Program-made: the position numbers and the translations under genes | Notes under the pieces: model-generated | Database searches by the model: none | What the model was told of the DNA's origin: nothing | Seen by the model: the letters and a program-made list of their open reading frames with translations, nothing else | DNA from: Cercis canadensis | Lineage: Eukaryota > Streptophyta > Magnoliopsida > Fabales > Fabaceae | Assembly: GCA_003255065.1 (NCBI GenBank) | Contig: QAOA01005236.1 | Span: 1 to 64,000 of the forward strand | DNA length: 64,000 bases | Reading direction: 5' to 3' | Shown here: positions 62,423-64,000 of the stretch, in pieces | Layout of the letters: each line of letters starts with the position of its first letter | Numbering within the stretch: the first letter of the stretch is position 1

Positions 62423-64000
62423 ATGGCAGAATGCAACTAGTTAGAATTTCTAAGTACAATGTATAGTGATGACTAATCATTCAATTTTAACAGTGCGTGT
62501 TCCCACCAATTGAATTCAGAGAGCCTCTCTTTCTTTGAAACCGCCCTTCTAATGTTTGTCATTATAAAAAATGCCAAGTCTAGTAAAGTTTGTTAGACGA
62601 CAATAGTCTGCTTTAGGAGTTTATTGGTTGAAAAATTGACGCACATTTAGGTGCATGCTATTATAACTCCTTCGATGTGACACTAGAAATCCTGTCGAAA
62701 ATGTGAAATGTTAAAAAGTTGATGTAAATATGCATAATTATATAGAGGTAGTTCAACAAACGGTCCTAATTAGGGCCATTTTAATCGATGGTCCAAAAAA
62801 TTAACCATGTTACATGGAATTGCTTGAAACTGAGAGGCTTCAGCTAAACTGAGAAGCAAAAAAATACATCTATGGCTGCTGCAATATGATTGATGTATCA
62901 TGGCCAAAATTGAATGATTGATTGAAAAAGTAAGGTGGACAGTGAGGTCAAGTTCGTTCAATTTTTTCAATCTTATCTTTTTCTTCTGGGTCCCCTTGGT
63001 TTACGTTTTTCTTCCTCCTCTTATGAGTTAAAATTTAAAATATAATGAGCGGCTTCTTCTATGAAGCACCATATGCCTCTTCAGTTTGTACTAATATTCT
63101 AATAATTTAGTTTATGATGATGACCCATGAAGAACACTTGGTGATAACGCGAACAGTATAATAGCCTTTACCCCTCGATGGGCGGTAAGAAAGGAGTCAT
63201 CCAGTTCTAACGTTGAATAAAACAAGTATAGCATAGCGGAAACTTGGCTCACTTTCTTGGGAACATGTTTTGTTACAATAATTCTTTTAGGATTGAGTTT
63301 AAGTTTTGGCTCCTAGACTAGACAGACCCCTATAACCCGGCATGGCATGGCTGGTTTTGAACTCTATTATATGAAGGTGGGAAAGGAAATTAATCAGACT
63401 TAAATCTAGTACTTTGGGTTATCACTTTGATTCTTATGATTGAGCTTCTAAAGAATTCACATTAAGTGCCCCCAATGTAGGTTTCTTGACACTTGACAGG
63501 TATTAGCTTCCGAGTAATGTTTACAAGCTGATGGGTTTTTTCTTTTCAAGAAAAAAACAAAAACCCAGGTCTCTTTCCACTACCCCACTTGCGTTTGTTG
63601 ACCCAAAAAAGTTGACCTATATTCTTCGTTAGCTTTCTCTTAGCACCGAAATGATGTAGGAAAGCACCAATCAAAAAAACTAGTCTAGATTGATAAACCG
63701 AGATGGAAGATAATGTCTTGGTTTTGGATAATAAGGTTCAAAAAAGTCTAAAGTTCTTGCCCAGAAGCTCAACATTTAGTATAGAGCCCCGTTATTTTTT
63801 CCATGGTAGTGTAATTTTCACGAGATCAATACTATTAAACTCAGGCAACCGTCTCAGCTCTAGTCTCGAGCAAAGACCATCTAGTGGGTTACTTTTGACA
63901 AGTAAAACATTATTATTTTATTTTAGCAGCAAAAACCAAACATAGCAGATTGCCTCTGTGCCTCCGCTCACGATCCTAAACAGCTGTCTTCTATCAAAAA
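62423..64000. other. Right flank: receptor kinase upstream region, no gene seen
   Basis: The proximal part is the promoter and 5' UTR of the minus-strand receptor kinase. The remainder is AT-rich, with only incidental ORFs (62770-62970 minus, 63703-63945 plus) that match no family I recognise. Confidence 0.5.

Overview
This is nuclear DNA from a flowering plant, most likely a woody, heterozygous dicot. Genes have GT-AG introns, intergenic DNA is AT-rich, there are no bacterial-style operons, and the families are plant-specific: terpene synthase, XTH, AP2/DREB, FLA, GH3 and S-domain receptor kinase. I cannot name the species from sequence alone. Seven single N bases are present. Three sit between near-identical direct copies that differ by a few SNPs or indels, which looks like unmerged contig ends from two haplotypes.
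Layout. 1-3.4 kb holds only repeats, including two foldback Mutator-type MITEs with perfect 9-bp target-site duplications (TSDs). 3.4-17.7 kb is a terpene synthase (TPS) cluster: a decayed TPS-b pseudogene on the minus strand, a relic of another last exon, one apparently intact 595-aa monoterpene synthase on the minus strand, and a divergently oriented, broken TPS on the plus strand. 17.7-21.6 kb shows no gene. XTH (xyloglucan endotransglucosylase/hydrolase) is at 21.7-23.7 kb. DREB2-type AP2 factor is at 26.9-28.9 kb, followed by a 5'-truncated LINE with a 17-bp TSD. A small membrane protein (33.5 kb) and a fasciclin-like protein (34.6-35.6 kb) follow, then a membrane-anchored methyltransferase-like gene on the minus strand (38.0-38.7 kb), an F-box/LRR/FBD gene (41.2-43.1 kb) and a GH3 auxin-amido synthetase on the minus strand (44.7-46.8 kb). 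47-55.5 kb is almost gene-free, with two MITE candidates and a perfect 94-bp tandem duplication. A single EF-hand PBP1/KIC-like protein (55.6-55.9 kb, minus) and an eight-exon G-type lectin S-receptor-like kinase (58.4-62.4 kb, minus) close the window.
Functionally the genes are unrelated neighbours apart from the TPS cluster, which is a typical birth-and-death array with one of three copies coding. GH3 (auxin conjugation) and the PBP1-like protein (calcium/PINOID signalling in the family) both touch auxin biology, but they lie 9 kb apart with no evidence of co-regulation. I found no clearly new biological system. The most useful points are the TPS lesions, the altered RRx8W motif of the intact TPS, the 9-bp-TSD MITE set, an in-frame exitron-like intron in the F-box gene, and the false duplications at N gaps.
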